Shown in pieces: positions 56,166 to 64,000 of a stretch of 64,000 nucleotides of DNA; the first letter of the stretch is position 1, and every line of letters starts with the position of its first letter. The stretch is from Deltaproteobacteria bacterium (GTDB lineage Bacteria; Desulfobacterota; Desulfobaccia; Desulfobaccales; Desulfobaccaceae), in NCBI GenBank assembly GCA_019309545.1, contig JAFDGA010000005.1, positions 1-64,000 of the forward strand, read 5' to 3'. The notes beneath the pieces are model-generated. The model was not told where the DNA came from, made no database searches, and saw only the letters and a program-made list of their open reading frames with translations. Both the position numbers and the translations under genes were made by a program.

Positions 56166-57542
56166 ATGACCACAGTGACCGCAATTTCCAGACCGAAAAC
56201 CGAAACCGCGGAGCGGCGCCCACCTGCCAACCTGGAAGCCGAGCAGTCGGTGTTGGGAGCGATTCTGCTCCAGGGCACGGCCCTGGACCGGGTGGTTGAT
56301 CTTTTGTCCCCGGAGGATTTTTATCGCGAGGCCCATGGCAGAATTTATCGAGCCATGCTGGAGCTTTACCAGCGGCGGGAACCCGTAGATCTGGTCACGG
56401 TGACGGCCCGCTTACATGATCGTCAGATCCTGGAAGAAGTTGGTGGACCCGTATTTTTAGCCGGGCTCAGCGAGCAGGTCGGCACCACCGCCAATATTGA
56501 ATATTATGCCAAGATCGTCCATGACAAATCCATCCTGCGGCGTCTCATCTCCCGGGCCGAGGAAATCGCTGGCAGCTGTTATACGCCGGTCGAAGATGTA
56601 GCGGAATTGCTGGATTGGGCAGAGAGCCGGGTATTTGAGATTGCTGAGTCTACTCTGCACTCGGGTTTCCATCCGGTCAATAAACTGGTGGACAGCGAGA
56701 TTGCTACACTGGAGACCATCTGGAGTCGCGGCGAATTAATCAGCGGGGTTCGCAGCGGCTTTCGGGAGCTAGATAAACTAACCGCAGGCTTGCAACCTTC
56801 GGACCTGATCGTGCTGGCCGCCCGCCCCAGCATGGGCAAAACCGCCTTAAGTTTAAATATCGCCTACAATGCCGCGTTTTATAGCAAAATCAAGGTGGCC
56901 TTTTTTTCGTTGGAAATGTCCAAGGAACAATTAGTCCGGCGGCTACTTAGCGCGGTGGGGCTAATTGACACCTCGCATTTGCGTCGGGCCTTTCTGACCG
57001 AGGACGACTGGCGCAGTCTCCAAGAAGCGGCCAGCCACCTGATGGAATGTCCCATGGTTATTGATGACACCCCGGCCCCCAGCGTTTTAGAAGTACGGGC
57101 CAAGTGCCGGCGCCTCAAGGCCGAGGGAAATTTGGGACTGGTTATCATTGATTATCTGCAGCTGATACGGGGCCGTAAAGAGTTAGCCAGCCGGGAACAG
57201 GAGATCTCGGAGATTTCTCGGTCGCTTAAGGCCCTGGCCAAAGAGTTGCACGTTCCGGTGCTGGCCCTGTCGCAGCTAAATCGGCGGGTCGAGGATCGGC
57301 CTAATAAACGACCACAGTTGGCCGATTTGCGCGAGTCGGGAGCTATTGAGCAAGATGCGGATGTGGTGATCTTTATCTATCGGGATGAGGTCTATAAAGA
57401 GGATTCGCCTGATAAGGGCACCGCCGAAATCACCATCGGCAAGCAACGCAACGGTCCCACCGGTAAATTCAAACTGGCCTATCGGGATAAATTCACTCGC
57501 TTTGACGACTTTGCCGAGGGGGAGGCCCCGGCGGATTTTTAA
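56166..57542 (+). CDS. dnaB: replicative DNA helicase
   Basis: A 458-residue DnaB hexameric helicase. The N-terminal domain has PPANLEAEQSVLGAILLQ. The RecA-like domain has Walker A ARPSMGKTALSLNIAY, SLEMSKEQLVRRLL, LVIIDYLQLIRG and SQLNRRVEDRP, and it closes with RDEVYKEDSPDKGTAEI. GAGG lies near the ATG. It is full length and follows the ribosomal cluster, a common order. Confidence 0.97.
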   Translation: MTTVTAISRPKTETAERRPPANLEAEQSVLGAILLQGTALDRVVDLLSPEDFYREAHGRIYRAMLELYQRREPVDLVTVTARLHDRQILEEVGGPVFLAGLSEQVGTTANIEYYAKIVHDKSILRRLISRAEEIAGSCYTPVEDVAELLDWAESRVFEIAESTLHSGFHPVNKLVDSEIATLETIWSRGELISGVRSGFRELDKLTAGLQPSDLIVLAARPSMGKTALSLNIAYNAAFYSKIKVAFFSLEMSKEQLVRRLLSAVGLIDTSHLRRAFLTEDDWRSLQEAASHLMECPMVIDDTPAPSVLEVRAKCRRLKAEGNLGLVIIDYLQLIRGRKELASREQEISEISRSLKALAKELHVPVLALSQLNRRVEDRPNKRPQLADLRESGAIEQDADVVIFIYRDEVYKEDSPDKGTAEITIGKQRNGPTGKFKLAYRDKFTRFDDFAEGEAPADF

Positions 57543-57567
57543 CCTTATTTTTAAAAGAAAATATTTA

Positions 57568-57587
57568 GGGAGACCCTCGGGTCTCCC
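57568..57587 (-). terminator. hairpin between dnaB and hsp20
   Basis: GGGAGACCC and GGGTCTCCC pair perfectly over nine bases around a TC centre. On the minus strand it is followed by an AT-rich run with several T's, so it should end the hsp20 transcript. It may also block read-through from dnaB. Confidence 0.6.
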
Positions 57588-57597
57588 TTCCCGGGTA

Positions 57598-57999
57598 TCA
57601 TCCCACCTTTACCTCAATCTTGCGGGGTTTGGCTTTTTCCACCTTGGGCAGAACCAGCCGCAATACCCCGTTTTTCATGGTGGCCTCAATCCGGTTCTGG
57701 TCGATGATCTGGCCCAGAGAAAACTCCCGCATATAATTGCCGGTCTCGTACTCCTGGACCAGGAGTTGCTCTCCTCCTCTCATGGGTGGACTGACCTCTC
57801 CGGTAATGGTCAGGCGGTCGTCCTTCAGATTGATCATCACCTTATCCGAAGCCACCCCCGGCATATCTGCCAGCAGCACTAAAGCCTCGGGATTTTCATA
57901 TATATCTACCGCCGGCAGGAAGACCCGTCCGGGTCTGGTAAGCTCAGTTTCGGTCGCTACAGCTTCCTTTTTTCTAGGCTGCAATTCTTTTTCGGCCAC
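57598..57999 (-). CDS. small heat shock protein, Hsp20 family (second of tandem)
   Basis: A 133-residue protein with the alpha-crystallin domain: PAVDIYENPEALVLLADMPG, VMINLKDDRLTITGEV, YMREFSLGQIIDQNRIEA, and ATMKNGVLRLVLPKVEK. Such chaperones keep unfolded proteins soluble. The GTG at 57999 has AAAGGGGGG upstream; an earlier TTG at 58020 is less likely. It starts 17 bases after the first hsp20, so both share the same transcript. The two copies are distinct rather than recent duplicates. Confidence 0.85.
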   Translation of the reverse strand: MAEKELQPRKKEAVATETELTRPGRVFLPAVDIYENPEALVLLADMPGVASDKVMINLKDDRLTITGEVSPPMRGGEQLLVQEYETGNYMREFSLGQIIDQNRIEATMKNGVLRLVLPKVEKAKPRKIEVKVG

Positions 58000-58016
58000 T
58001 CCGGTTCCCCCCTTTC

Positions 58017-58469
58017 TCAAGAACTTTTAACCTTAATCTGCTTGGTTTTGGCCTCTTCCGGCTTAGTCAAGGTGATGGTTAAAACGCCGTTATGGCAGGT
58101 GGCCTCCACATTGGCGACCTCCACCCGTGCCGGCAAGCGGATCACCCGCCGGAAGGATCCCACTTCGCGTTCCCGGCGATGATAGTCCACTCCCCGTTCA
58201 TCCTCCGGGAATTTGCGTTCCCCGCGCAGGATCAGGCTATTGTTTTCCAGGGTGATTTCAATATCCTCAGGATTGACGCCGGGCAGCTCGGCCCGGACAT
58301 ACAGATGATCTTGGTCCTCGGAAATATTCACCAATGGATAAACTCCGGCCCGCCAACGCAAAAATGGCTCCCGGCGAAAAGTATCTTCCCACAGCCGATC
58401 CATTTCTCGCCGGAACTGCTCCAGTTCTCGAAATAGGTCCAACCTCGGCCCAAAAGTTAACCACGGCAT
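58017..58469 (-). CDS. small heat shock protein, Hsp20 family (first of tandem)
   Basis: A 150-residue Hsp20: PWLTFGPRLDLFRELEQF start, VNISEDQDHLYVRAELPGV, ENNSLILRGERK, REVGSFRRVIRLPARV, VEATCHNGVLTITLTKPEEA and the C-terminal IKV tail. GGAGGAAAT precedes the ATG at 58469. Sigma-70-like elements upstream (58511-58539) drive the pair. Confidence 0.9.
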   Translation of the reverse strand: MPWLTFGPRLDLFRELEQFRREMDRLWEDTFRREPFLRWRAGVYPLVNISEDQDHLYVRAELPGVNPEDIEITLENNSLILRGERKFPEDERGVDYHRREREVGSFRRVIRLPARVEVANVEATCHNGVLTITLTKPEEAKTKQIKVKSS

Positions 58470-58510
58470 TGATATTTCCTCCTTTATTCCATGTACTTTC
58501 TTTTGCAAAC

Positions 58511-58539
58511 AAATTAAGCATGAGGAGCGGAAGCGTCAA
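58511..58539 (-). promoter_or_regulatory. sigma-70-type promoter of the hsp20 pair
   Basis: Reading the minus strand, TTGACG (58534-58539) is 17 bases from TAATTT (58511-58516). Transcription should start near 58504, 35 bases before the first hsp20 start. No HrcA CIRCE repeat or clear sigma-32 box was seen. Confidence 0.55.
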
Positions 58540-58623
58540 GGTTTTAGCCGGGTTAAATGTTTAAAAATTTTTACGCTGGATGACACAGGTTTTGAGGGCC
58601 AAGAAACCCGGCATTAATCCGGT

Positions 58624-59184
58624 TCAGATCGAAGGTAAGCGGCGGCGGGAAGTAAAGCCCTGCAGATAAGGCAAGATATATTCCAAGGTGGCCGGTGCAA
58701 TGTTAAGTTGTTGATAAACCTTAAAGCCTGCCTCCTTTACCGCCTGCTGGCGCCAGAAGGCATCCCGTTCCGGATGCTGAGATTCGTAGGGCAGCTCAAA
58801 AAAGACTCTCTCAATCCGGGCGGTGGCCAGTAGTTTCAGACATACATAGCAGGGTTCCAGAGTGACGTAAAGGCTGGCTCCCTTGATGGCGACCCCATGG
58901 CGTGCGGCCTGGGCGATGGCATTAGCTTCGGCGTGGGAAGCCCGGCAGTAATTATATTTATCTACATCCGCCACCTGCATGGCCCGGCGGTGGCAATAGG
59001 GACTGCCGTCGGGCATGGTCTGATCAATGCAGTGGGGGGCGCCGGGCATGGAGCCGTTGTAGCCGGTAGCCAGAATCTGGCGCTCCTTCACCAGCACTGC
59101 GCCGGTCGGCCGGGAATTGCAAGTGGACCGGGTGCTAACCAGCTTGGCGATCAACATAAAATATTCATCCCAGTTGGGCCGCAT
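58624..59184 (-). CDS. dCMP deaminase
   Basis: A 186-residue zinc deaminase of the ComEB/dCMP type. It has RPNWDEYFMLIAKLVSTRS, TGYNGSMPGAPHCID, a second cysteine/histidine pair (CHRR), HAEANAI and TLEPCYVCLKLLA. It makes dUMP for dTTP synthesis. It follows pyrE by 59 bases on the same strand and appears last in the minus operon. Confidence 0.9.
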   Translation of the reverse strand: MRPNWDEYFMLIAKLVSTRSTCNSRPTGAVLVKERQILATGYNGSMPGAPHCIDQTMPDGSPYCHRRAMQVADVDKYNYCRASHAEANAIAQAARHGVAIKGASLYVTLEPCYVCLKLLATARIERVFFELPYESQHPERDAFWRQQAVKEAGFKVYQQLNIAPATLEYILPYLQGFTSRRRLPSI

Positions 59185-59243
59185 TTAGCTTACCTTCAGG
59201 TACGGAGAGCGGGCAGATTGATGTCTATCCCTGCCCCGGTTAT

Positions 59244-59807
59244 TTATTTCGGAGGCAGCGATAGTTCATCTCCGTTAAACAGGGCAATCAGCTCAAAGCC
59301 CGCCTGGGCCAGGAGCTCCCGAGCCCCTTCCTGCCGATCGACCAGGCACAGCACCCGGGCAATCTGCCAGTTGGTATGGTGCTGCACCGCCTGGATAGCC
59401 TTCAGAATGGAGCCGCCGGTGGTGGCTACATCGTCGATGATGGCCACCCTGGCCCCTGACGCCAGTGGCGGCCCTTCGATCATCTGCCGGCCCCCATGTC
59501 CCTTGGTTTCCTGGCGCACGATAAAGGCATTGAGCGGCCGGCCTTCCAGATAACTGACCGCGGCAACCGCGGCGACAATAGGGTCCGCGCCCAGGGTCAG
59601 GCCACCCAGAGCGTCCACCTCCCTTGGGGGCAGCTGCTGGAGGACCAATTGGGCGGTCAGATAAGCCCCGGCCGGTGACAGAGTCACCCGGCGGCAATCG
59701 ATATAATAATGACTGTGGCGTCCTGAAGACAGGATGACCTCTCTAAATTCCAAGGCTTCCTGACGCAACAGCTTGAGTAGTTTTTCCCGGACCAAAGAAT
59801 CAGTCAT
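59244..59807 (-). CDS. pyrE: orotate phosphoribosyltransferase
   Basis: A 187-residue type I phosphoribosyltransferase that makes OMP from orotate and PRPP. The PRPP loop is VAIIDDVATTGGSILKAI, with GGLTLGADPIVAAVAAVSYL and the flexible loop RQETKGHGGRQMIEG. AAGGGGGTGAA precedes the ATG. It is 24 bases after the cytochrome gene. Confidence 0.95.
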   Translation of the reverse strand: MTDSLVREKLLKLLRQEALEFREVILSSGRHSHYYIDCRRVTLSPAGAYLTAQLVLQQLPPREVDALGGLTLGADPIVAAVAAVSYLEGRPLNAFIVRQETKGHGGRQMIEGPPLASGARVAIIDDVATTGGSILKAIQAVQHHTNWQIARVLCLVDRQEGARELLAQAGFELIALFNGDELSLPPK

Positions 59808-59831
59808 TTCACCCCCTTGGCTCCTTGGGAT

Positions 59832-60242
59832 TCAGATCTGGCGGTGGCAGTCCAGGCAGCGGATCGGTCCGGCCCGCTGGCCCTGTTGGGAGAGTTTTAA
59901 GTGACAACCCTTGCATTGTCGATGAAAGGCATTCTTCAGATCCGGCCGGTCGGTCTGAGGCCGGTTCGGATGACATTCCTGGCATTTTTTTACCGGGTCT
60001 CCCTGGCTCCAGTGATTGCGGCCGCCGTCATATTCATGATGGCAGGTGGCGCAGGCAATGCGTTGCTCCTCGTGCTGCTGGTGGCTGAAGGCTACCGGCG
60101 GCTTTTGCCAGGGCTGCAAGCCTGGGCTTTGAATAAGACTCTGGGGCTGGGGCTCGGTGGGCAGACTGGCCTGGGCCCAGATCACCCCCAGATTACCTAT
60201 GAGAAATAATGCCACCGGCCAGAGATGCCCTTTCCGCCGCAT
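59832..60242 (-). CDS. periplasmic tetraheme cytochrome c (class III-like)
   Basis: A 136-residue protein with a signal peptide (about 24 residues) and four CxxCH heme motifs at residues 64-68 (CATCH), 87-91 (CQECH), 110-114 (CKGCH) and 129-133 (CLDCH). His54 and His57 in AFSHQQH could be distal ligands. This fits a small class III-type (c3/c7-like) electron carrier, exported and hemylated in the periplasm, as in sulfate reducers. It lies in an operon between queD and pyrE, an unusual place for a cytochrome; any link is unknown. Confidence 0.88.
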   Translation of the reverse strand: MRRKGHLWPVALFLIGNLGVIWAQASLPTEPQPQSLIQSPGLQPWQKPPVAFSHQQHEEQRIACATCHHEYDGGRNHWSQGDPVKKCQECHPNRPQTDRPDLKNAFHRQCKGCHLKLSQQGQRAGPIRCLDCHRQI

Positions 60243-60251
60243 GATCCCTGG

Positions 60252-60623
60252 TTAAGGAAGATAATAAGAGGCGCTGCTGGTATCCGACTCCCAGACCGTG
60301 ACTCGGGTTACCTTGACCTGACCGTCGTTGATTACGGTCCCCAAGCGTTCAAAGAGGTAGCGAGCCAGGTTTTCGGAGGAAGGGTTCTGGGTCCGGAAGG
60401 CAGGCAACTCATTCAGATAAGTATGATCAACCTCCTCCAAAATTTCCTTGGCCGCGGCTTTGAGCTGACCGAAATCCCGCACTAATCCGGCATCATCCAG
60501 AGAAGCGGAGACCACAAAAATTTCTACCTTCCAGTTATGGCCGTGCAGGGCTTCGCATTTGCCATAAAAATTTTCCAGGCGATGGGCAGCCGAAAACTGA
60601 GTAATAATCTTTAATTCATACAT
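60252..60623 (-). CDS. queD: 6-carboxy-5,6,7,8-tetrahydropterin synthase (QueD)
   Basis: A 123-residue enzyme of the 6-pyruvoyltetrahydropterin-synthase fold. Zinc ligands appear in SAAHRL and LHGHNW, the catalytic Cys in GKCEALHGHNW, and DHTYLNE and NPSSENLARYL follow. It makes the second intermediate of 7-deazaguanine (preQ0) synthesis. The ATG has GGGAGAG upstream. The queuosine insertion genes queA-tgt are in another operon at 28.8-31 kb. Confidence 0.93.
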   Translation of the reverse strand: MYELKIITQFSAAHRLENFYGKCEALHGHNWKVEIFVVSASLDDAGLVRDFGQLKAAAKEILEEVDHTYLNELPAFRTQNPSSENLARYLFERLGTVINDGQVKVTRVTVWESDTSSASYYLP

Positions 60624-60627
60624 CGGT

Positions 60628-60840
60628 TCATCTCTCCCGGCCGGATTTCAGGGTTTGGAGGCGGTTCTGCATCCGGGTGATCAGGCCCTTCAAATCATTC
60701 AGCAGCGCGGCCAGGTCCTGATGCCGTTTGGCCTCGATCTTTTTTACTTCTTCCAGCCAGTATTCCAATAAGGCCAGTTCCCGTTGCCGCAGTTCGGTTG
60801 CCACCCGGCTCTTGAGCTGTTTTACCAGGGCTTCATCCAT
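60628..60840 (-). CDS. small helical hypothetical protein
   Basis: A 70-residue basic, highly helical protein (MDEALVKQLKSRVATELRQ, ALLEYWLEEVKKIEAKRHQ, LLNDLKGLITRMQNRL). It may form a coiled coil. Its ATG at 60840 overlaps the end of the zinc-ribbon gene; a longer frame to 60906 is possible. No family is recognised. It ends four bases before queD. Confidence 0.55.
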   Translation of the reverse strand: MDEALVKQLKSRVATELRQRELALLEYWLEEVKKIEAKRHQDLAALLNDLKGLITRMQNRLQTLKSGRER

Positions 60841-61084
60841 TCTCGGGCTCACTTTCGAGATTTTCATAAGCCCGTCCGCAAACACTGCAGACACCATGTT
60901 TATCAAGAACCCCGATACAGTTGCCGTCGGGACAGAGGACTCGGTTGCTCAAATCCGGGCTGGTTTCCAGCAGGTCTAAAATCGCTCCGCAGCGACAGCA
61001 ATAGTCGCCATCGGCCGGAGTCTCGCCACCACATTCCGGGCACTGCGCCATAGGCAATTCCCCACCACAATGGGGGCATTTCAT
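60833..61084 (-). CDS. zinc-ribbon protein
   Basis: An 83-residue protein of zinc ribbons: CPHCGGELPMAQCPECG, YCCRCGAIL and CPDGNCIG...CSVCG. It resembles bacterial zinc-ribbon domain proteins of unknown role. It opens the compact minus operon that runs to the dCMP deaminase. GAAGTTCC upstream gives a weak ribosome-binding site. Confidence 0.65.
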   Translation of the reverse strand: MKCPHCGGELPMAQCPECGGETPADGDYCCRCGAILDLLETSPDLSNRVLCPDGNCIGVLDKHGVCSVCGRAYENLESEPENG

Positions 61085-61334
61085 GGAACTTCCTTTCGGA
61101 TCTTAATTTTTTCAATCATATCAGATATCCCAAAAAATTACTCCTGTCAATCTGAAAGCCGGGAGACTATCATTAAGTCTTTGGAGAGATTCTGAATTTA
61201 CTTGATATTAATCGGGCCGGTTTGCTAAAATTAGTCCGTGAGGGTCAAGGAAACACAGATTTTTGAAAATTCGCTAAACCTTAATCCGAATTGATCAATT
61301 TAGCCGGTTACTTTACGATGGGTCCCGCTGTTAC

Positions 61335-61658
61335 ATGCCGGGAGAAAGTTTAAGAATTATGCACTTAAGAGAGGCCCTTAAGTTGTTCCCCGGTCTGATT
61401 CTGTATGATGGCGCTAAATATTGGGAGCAGGGCCAATTAGAGAAGCGGATCGCCGACCAGGAACCAGCCGCGCTGGAGCAACAGGTTGTTTGTGATTTTG
61501 CAGGGATCTGGGAAATCACATCCGAGGGTCAGAAGGGCCGGAGGATATACGCTACCGTGCGGTGTCCCTTTTGTCATGATCTGATCTATTGGTCAGACTA
61601 TACCGAAGCCCTGGAGGGATTGGCCCATAGTTTTTGCGATGCCAAAGATTGGCACTGA
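61335..61658 (+). CDS. hypothetical protein with CPFC motif
   Basis: A 107-residue soluble protein: LREALKLFPGLILYDGAKYW, a middle with VVCDFAGIWEITSEGQ, and TVRCPFCHDLIYWSDY, whose CPFC plus a later cysteine could bind metal. No family is recognised. ATG 61335 and ATG 61359 are both possible; GGGAGAAAG lies before the second. It stands alone between a minus operon and a minus HAD gene. Confidence 0.5.
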   Translation: MPGESLRIMHLREALKLFPGLILYDGAKYWEQGQLEKRIADQEPAALEQQVVCDFAGIWEITSEGQKGRRIYATVRCPFCHDLIYWSDYTEALEGLAHSFCDAKDWH

Positions 61659-61791
61659 GTCAGCCAGCCTTAATCTTAAATTCCCATCATAAAATTCCTG
61701 CATTCTCAAAATCTGGCCAAAAGGATAGGCCTACAATCTATTGAAACGTCTTCCTTCACCCTATGAGGTTTAAATATCAAGATTCGGGTGG

Positions 61792-62424
61792 TTAAAAATA
61801 GCGGATGGGCCAGTTATAGCGTTGGGCCAGACGCTTGAGTCGCCAGCCAGGGTTGACCACCACCGGATGGCCGACTTGCGACAGCAGGGGCACATCCTGG
61901 ATATGGTCAGCATACGCATAGGATTGAGAAATATCGAAACCCGCGGATTGGGCCAGGTCGCGCACCAGGTGGAGCTTATGCTCTCCGCGCGGATGGCAGC
62001 CGGTGATGTGCCCGGTAAAGTGATCGTTAGCCCGGTCTAAACGGGTAGCAATCAGCCACTGGGCGCCCAATTCTTCTTTTAAGGGATGAACCAAAAAGTA
62101 AAGTGAACCGGTCAGGATAACGATGACATGTCCCTGGGCTTGGTGCTGGCGGACACATTCCCGACCCCGGGCACTTAATCGTGGGGCGATCACCTCTTGG
62201 TAGCAGCTCCGCGCCAGGGGCTCGATTTCTGCTATCAATGTCCCTGCCAGATATGACTTATTATGGAAACGGCTTTGGGGCTCGAGAAGAACGTGGCCCA
62301 AAAAAGCCAACACCTTGCCCCAGGATAACTGTCGGTGCCGTAAAAGATAACAGAAGAATAGCTTTTCCGTAGGCCCTCGGACGAGAGTGTGGTCCACGTC
62401 AAAAATGGCAGCGATTTTGGCCAT
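61792..62424 (-). CDS. HAD-IB phosphatase (SerB/PGP-like)
   Basis: A 210-residue HAD-IB hydrolase: AAIFDVDHTLVRGPTEKLFF, VIVILTGSLYFLVHPL, and SYAYADHIQDVPLLSQVG. The layout fits phosphoserine-phosphatase-like or phosphatidylglycerophosphatase-like enzymes. The following CDP-alcohol phosphatidyltransferase gene, 45 bases away, makes a phospholipid phosphatase role (for example PGP to PG) plausible. ATG 62424 has GAAGGG six bases upstream; ATG 62430 also occurs. Confidence 0.75.
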   Translation of the reverse strand: MAKIAAIFDVDHTLVRGPTEKLFFCYLLRHRQLSWGKVLAFLGHVLLEPQSRFHNKSYLAGTLIAEIEPLARSCYQEVIAPRLSARGRECVRQHQAQGHVIVILTGSLYFLVHPLKEELGAQWLIATRLDRANDHFTGHITGCHPRGEHKLHLVRDLAQSAGFDISQSYAYADHIQDVPLLSQVGHPVVVNPGWRLKRLAQRYNWPIRYF

Positions 62425-62468
62425 GGCCATCCCTTCTGGTTGGAACTTGCCAGTTTAAGTTTAAGACT

Positions 62469-63077
62469 TCAGGCCTTACCCACGGGGGAGAGAAAGTATC
62501 TCCGGCTGTCCAATAACACCGGGACTCCCCTGATGACACAGAGACCAACAACTAGCCAGATAAGAGCTTGGTTGAGGGGCTGTAGGGTTGAGGTCAGTCC
62601 AGGATCCTTCAATTTCAGGGCATGGGTGAGCATTAGTTGACAGAACACCCAGGCCTTGGCAAAGCCATAAAAGGCGCGCATAAAGCGGGACGCGACCAGG
62701 AATTTCCCCAGGCGGGAGTGCATCATCCCAAAAACTGACTTGCCCTGACGGAGAGCCACGCCCCGTAAGCTATCGACAATAAAGGAACGTATGAGAAATA
62801 TGATCGGCACCCACAGCGGCACTAAGCCGATGTACATGAAGCTGATCCAGAGAATATTTTCTACGGCCCGATCTAAGGCCACATCTAAGACCGCTCCCAA
62901 CTCGGTGACTTCGTCTCGCAATCGTGCCACATAGCCGTCAAACCAATCCATCAGAAACAAGATGATCAGCAATCCCAGCCCCAGGAGCCGCAGTTCCAGG
63001 TTAGGGATGAAAAGCAGGGCCACTAAAATCAGTAGCAACGGCAACCGACTCAGAGTAATAATGTTAGCTAAAGACAT
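62469..63077 (-). CDS. CDP-alcohol phosphatidyltransferase
   Basis: A 202-residue membrane enzyme with the family signature D-G-x2-A-R-x8-G-x3-D-x3-D, present as DGYVARLRDEVTELGAVLD then VALD. It uses CDP-diacylglycerol and an alcohol (glycerol 3-phosphate, serine or inositol type); which is unclear. It has about six membrane helices (LLILVALLFIPNLELRLL, LGLLIILFLMDWF, WISFMYIGLVPLWVPIIF). No ribosome-binding site is clear before the ATG. It precedes the HAD phosphatase on the same strand. Confidence 0.85.
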   Translation of the reverse strand: MSLANIITLSRLPLLLILVALLFIPNLELRLLGLGLLIILFLMDWFDGYVARLRDEVTELGAVLDVALDRAVENILWISFMYIGLVPLWVPIIFLIRSFIVDSLRGVALRQGKSVFGMMHSRLGKFLVASRFMRAFYGFAKAWVFCQLMLTHALKLKDPGLTSTLQPLNQALIWLVVGLCVIRGVPVLLDSRRYFLSPVGKA

Positions 63078-63541
63078 CAGGGAGAATCCGTGTCATGAGG
63101 TTAGGTAGAGAAAAAAATAACAGATATCTTATTTTATTTCAATGTGATTTAAAGATGTGCACCAGATTTCCTTCAACCTTAGAAAAAGGTATTGATTTTT
63201 AAATCGGTTTGGGTTATATAATATTAATAATATTTAATGCCATTTTGGTTTACAGGCTGAAAAGGGAACAATCGGTTATTGCTTTGTTAAGGGTTGCATC
63301 CCGGTATAGGGTGCGGATCGGACTCTGGCCATGGCCCTGGCTTAGAGGAGAAATCTCGAACCTCGGAGGAGTCAAATTATCTGATCATCCTGCCCAGGTT
63401 AAATGTCGATTAACAACGGAACTTGCATATCCTCCCACCCTTAAACTAAGCATCTGCACCTGCCTGCTCGGGTTCCAGCAATCAAAGAAACACGCTGTTT
63501 TGGTGTAATACTGTTTGTCCCCCGGCCTCATTGTGGAGTCT
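63078..63541. other. 464-base gap before hisC
   Basis: Divergent promoters are expected here. A plus-strand open frame (63209-63508) has coding-like length but no family match or strong ribosome-binding site. AT-rich stretches lie at 63180-63240. Confidence 0.4.
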
Positions 63542-64000
63542 ATGTTTGAATTTTTGGTACCGGAAAACATCGCCACGCTTACGGCATATCCGCCCGGTAA
63601 GCCTCTAGAAGAATTAGAAAGAGAATTTGGGGTTACTGGAGCTATAAAATTAGCCTCTAACGAAAATCCTCTGGGACCTTCTCCTCTGGCTCTTAAAGCC
63701 ATCCAATCGCAGTTAGCCACCCTGAACCGTTATCCAGATAGCGGGGCCTATTATCTCAAACAGCGTTTGAGCCGCCATCTAGGGATCAGCCCGGAACAAT
63801 TAATCCTCGGCAATGGCTCAGATGAAATTCTGGAATTGATTATCAGGACTTTTTTGCAACCTGGGGAAGAAGTCCTGAGCTTCACCCCTTCCTTTTTAAT
63901 GTACGGATTATTGACCCAAGGAGCCGGCGGCATTTTCCGGCCCTTGCCTTTAAAAGATTTCCGAGTTGATCTGGAAGCCCTGATCCACGCCCTGACCCCC
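63542..64000 (+). CDS. hisC: histidinol-phosphate aminotransferase (5' part)
   Basis: The first 153 codons of a fold-type I PLP aminotransferase are present; the window ends inside the gene. The start is MFEFLVPENIATLTAYPPGK, then KLASNENPLGPSPLALKAI, NRYPDSGAYYLKQRLSRHL and LGNGSDEILELIIRTFL, typical of HisC. It makes L-histidinol phosphate from imidazole acetol phosphate. The PLP lysine lies beyond the window. Confidence 0.88.
   Translation, partial: MFEFLVPENIATLTAYPPGKPLEELEREFGVTGAIKLASNENPLGPSPLALKAIQSQLATLNRYPDSGAYYLKQRLSRHLGISPEQLILGNGSDEILELIIRTFLQPGEEVLSFTPSFLMYGLLTQGAGGIFRPLPLKDFRVDLEALIHALTP

Noticed and set aside
63209-63508. Open frame of 99 codons before hisC
   Set aside because: No ribosome-binding site or family similarity is seen, and its codon use is unlike the neighbouring genes.

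Overview
The window looks like chromosomal DNA of a Gram-negative, anaerobic deltaproteobacterium (Desulfobacterota), probably a sulfate reducer or close relative. I infer this from Kdo transferase and LpxB (an LPS outer membrane), outer-membrane barrel proteins, the AhbD/Ahb siroheme-decarboxylase pair of the alternative heme pathway, a periplasmic four-heme cytochrome c, and a DhnA-type class I aldolase. The mix of moderate-GC coding DNA and AT-rich spacers fits relatives of Desulfobacca or Syntrophobacterales, but the species cannot be fixed from the sequence alone. I found no tRNA, rRNA or CRISPR array.

Positions 1-6458 are the most accessory part. They hold two copies of a palindromic repeat around a small orphan McrA-head-like protein, a trypsin-TPR protein, a membrane-anchored ExeA/GspA-type AAA ATPase next to a formylglycine-generating-enzyme-fold protein, and an AT-rich stretch with the left end of a decayed insertion sequence. 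Then come ahbD and an ahbA-like gene (6459-7998), a universal stress protein, a periplasmic thioredoxin-like protein, and a long helicase-nuclease that appears to be a natural MrfA-MrfB fusion overlapping an M15-type peptidase gene. From 13.3 to 20 kb there are small conserved proteins, a decayed epimerase, waaA, and prs between two related barrel proteins.

From 20 to 31 kb the minus strand carries a tight operon (dynamin-like GTPase, dprA, topA, trmFO, a DegT aminotransferase) and the queA-tgt-yajC operon. From 32 to 42 kb a sigma-54 response regulator is followed by speB and a deoxyhypusine-synthase-like gene, which suggests non-canonical polyamine metabolism. Next are a TraB/TIKI-like protein, an endonuclease III-like glycosylase, murA, a GMP/IMP-type HAD nucleotidase, and a KtrAB potassium system.

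From 42 to 57.5 kb most genes are housekeeping and on the plus strand: a MetE-core-like methyltransferase, ilvE (minus), a Gfo/Idh/MocA oxidoreductase with lpxB, a class I aldolase, ribE-ribBA-ribH-nusB, a glycine-zipper lipoprotein, and rpsF-rpsR-DUF2232-rplI followed by dnaB. From 57.6 to 64 kb there are tandem small heat-shock proteins, a compact minus-strand operon (zinc ribbon, short helical protein, queD, tetraheme cytochrome, pyrE, dCMP deaminase), a HAD phosphatase with a CDP-alcohol phosphatidyltransferase, and the start of hisC, cut by the window end. The most notable candidates are the helicase-exonuclease fusion, the regulator-speB-DHS cluster, the dynamin gene in the dprA-topA-trmFO block, and the MetE-core-like protein.
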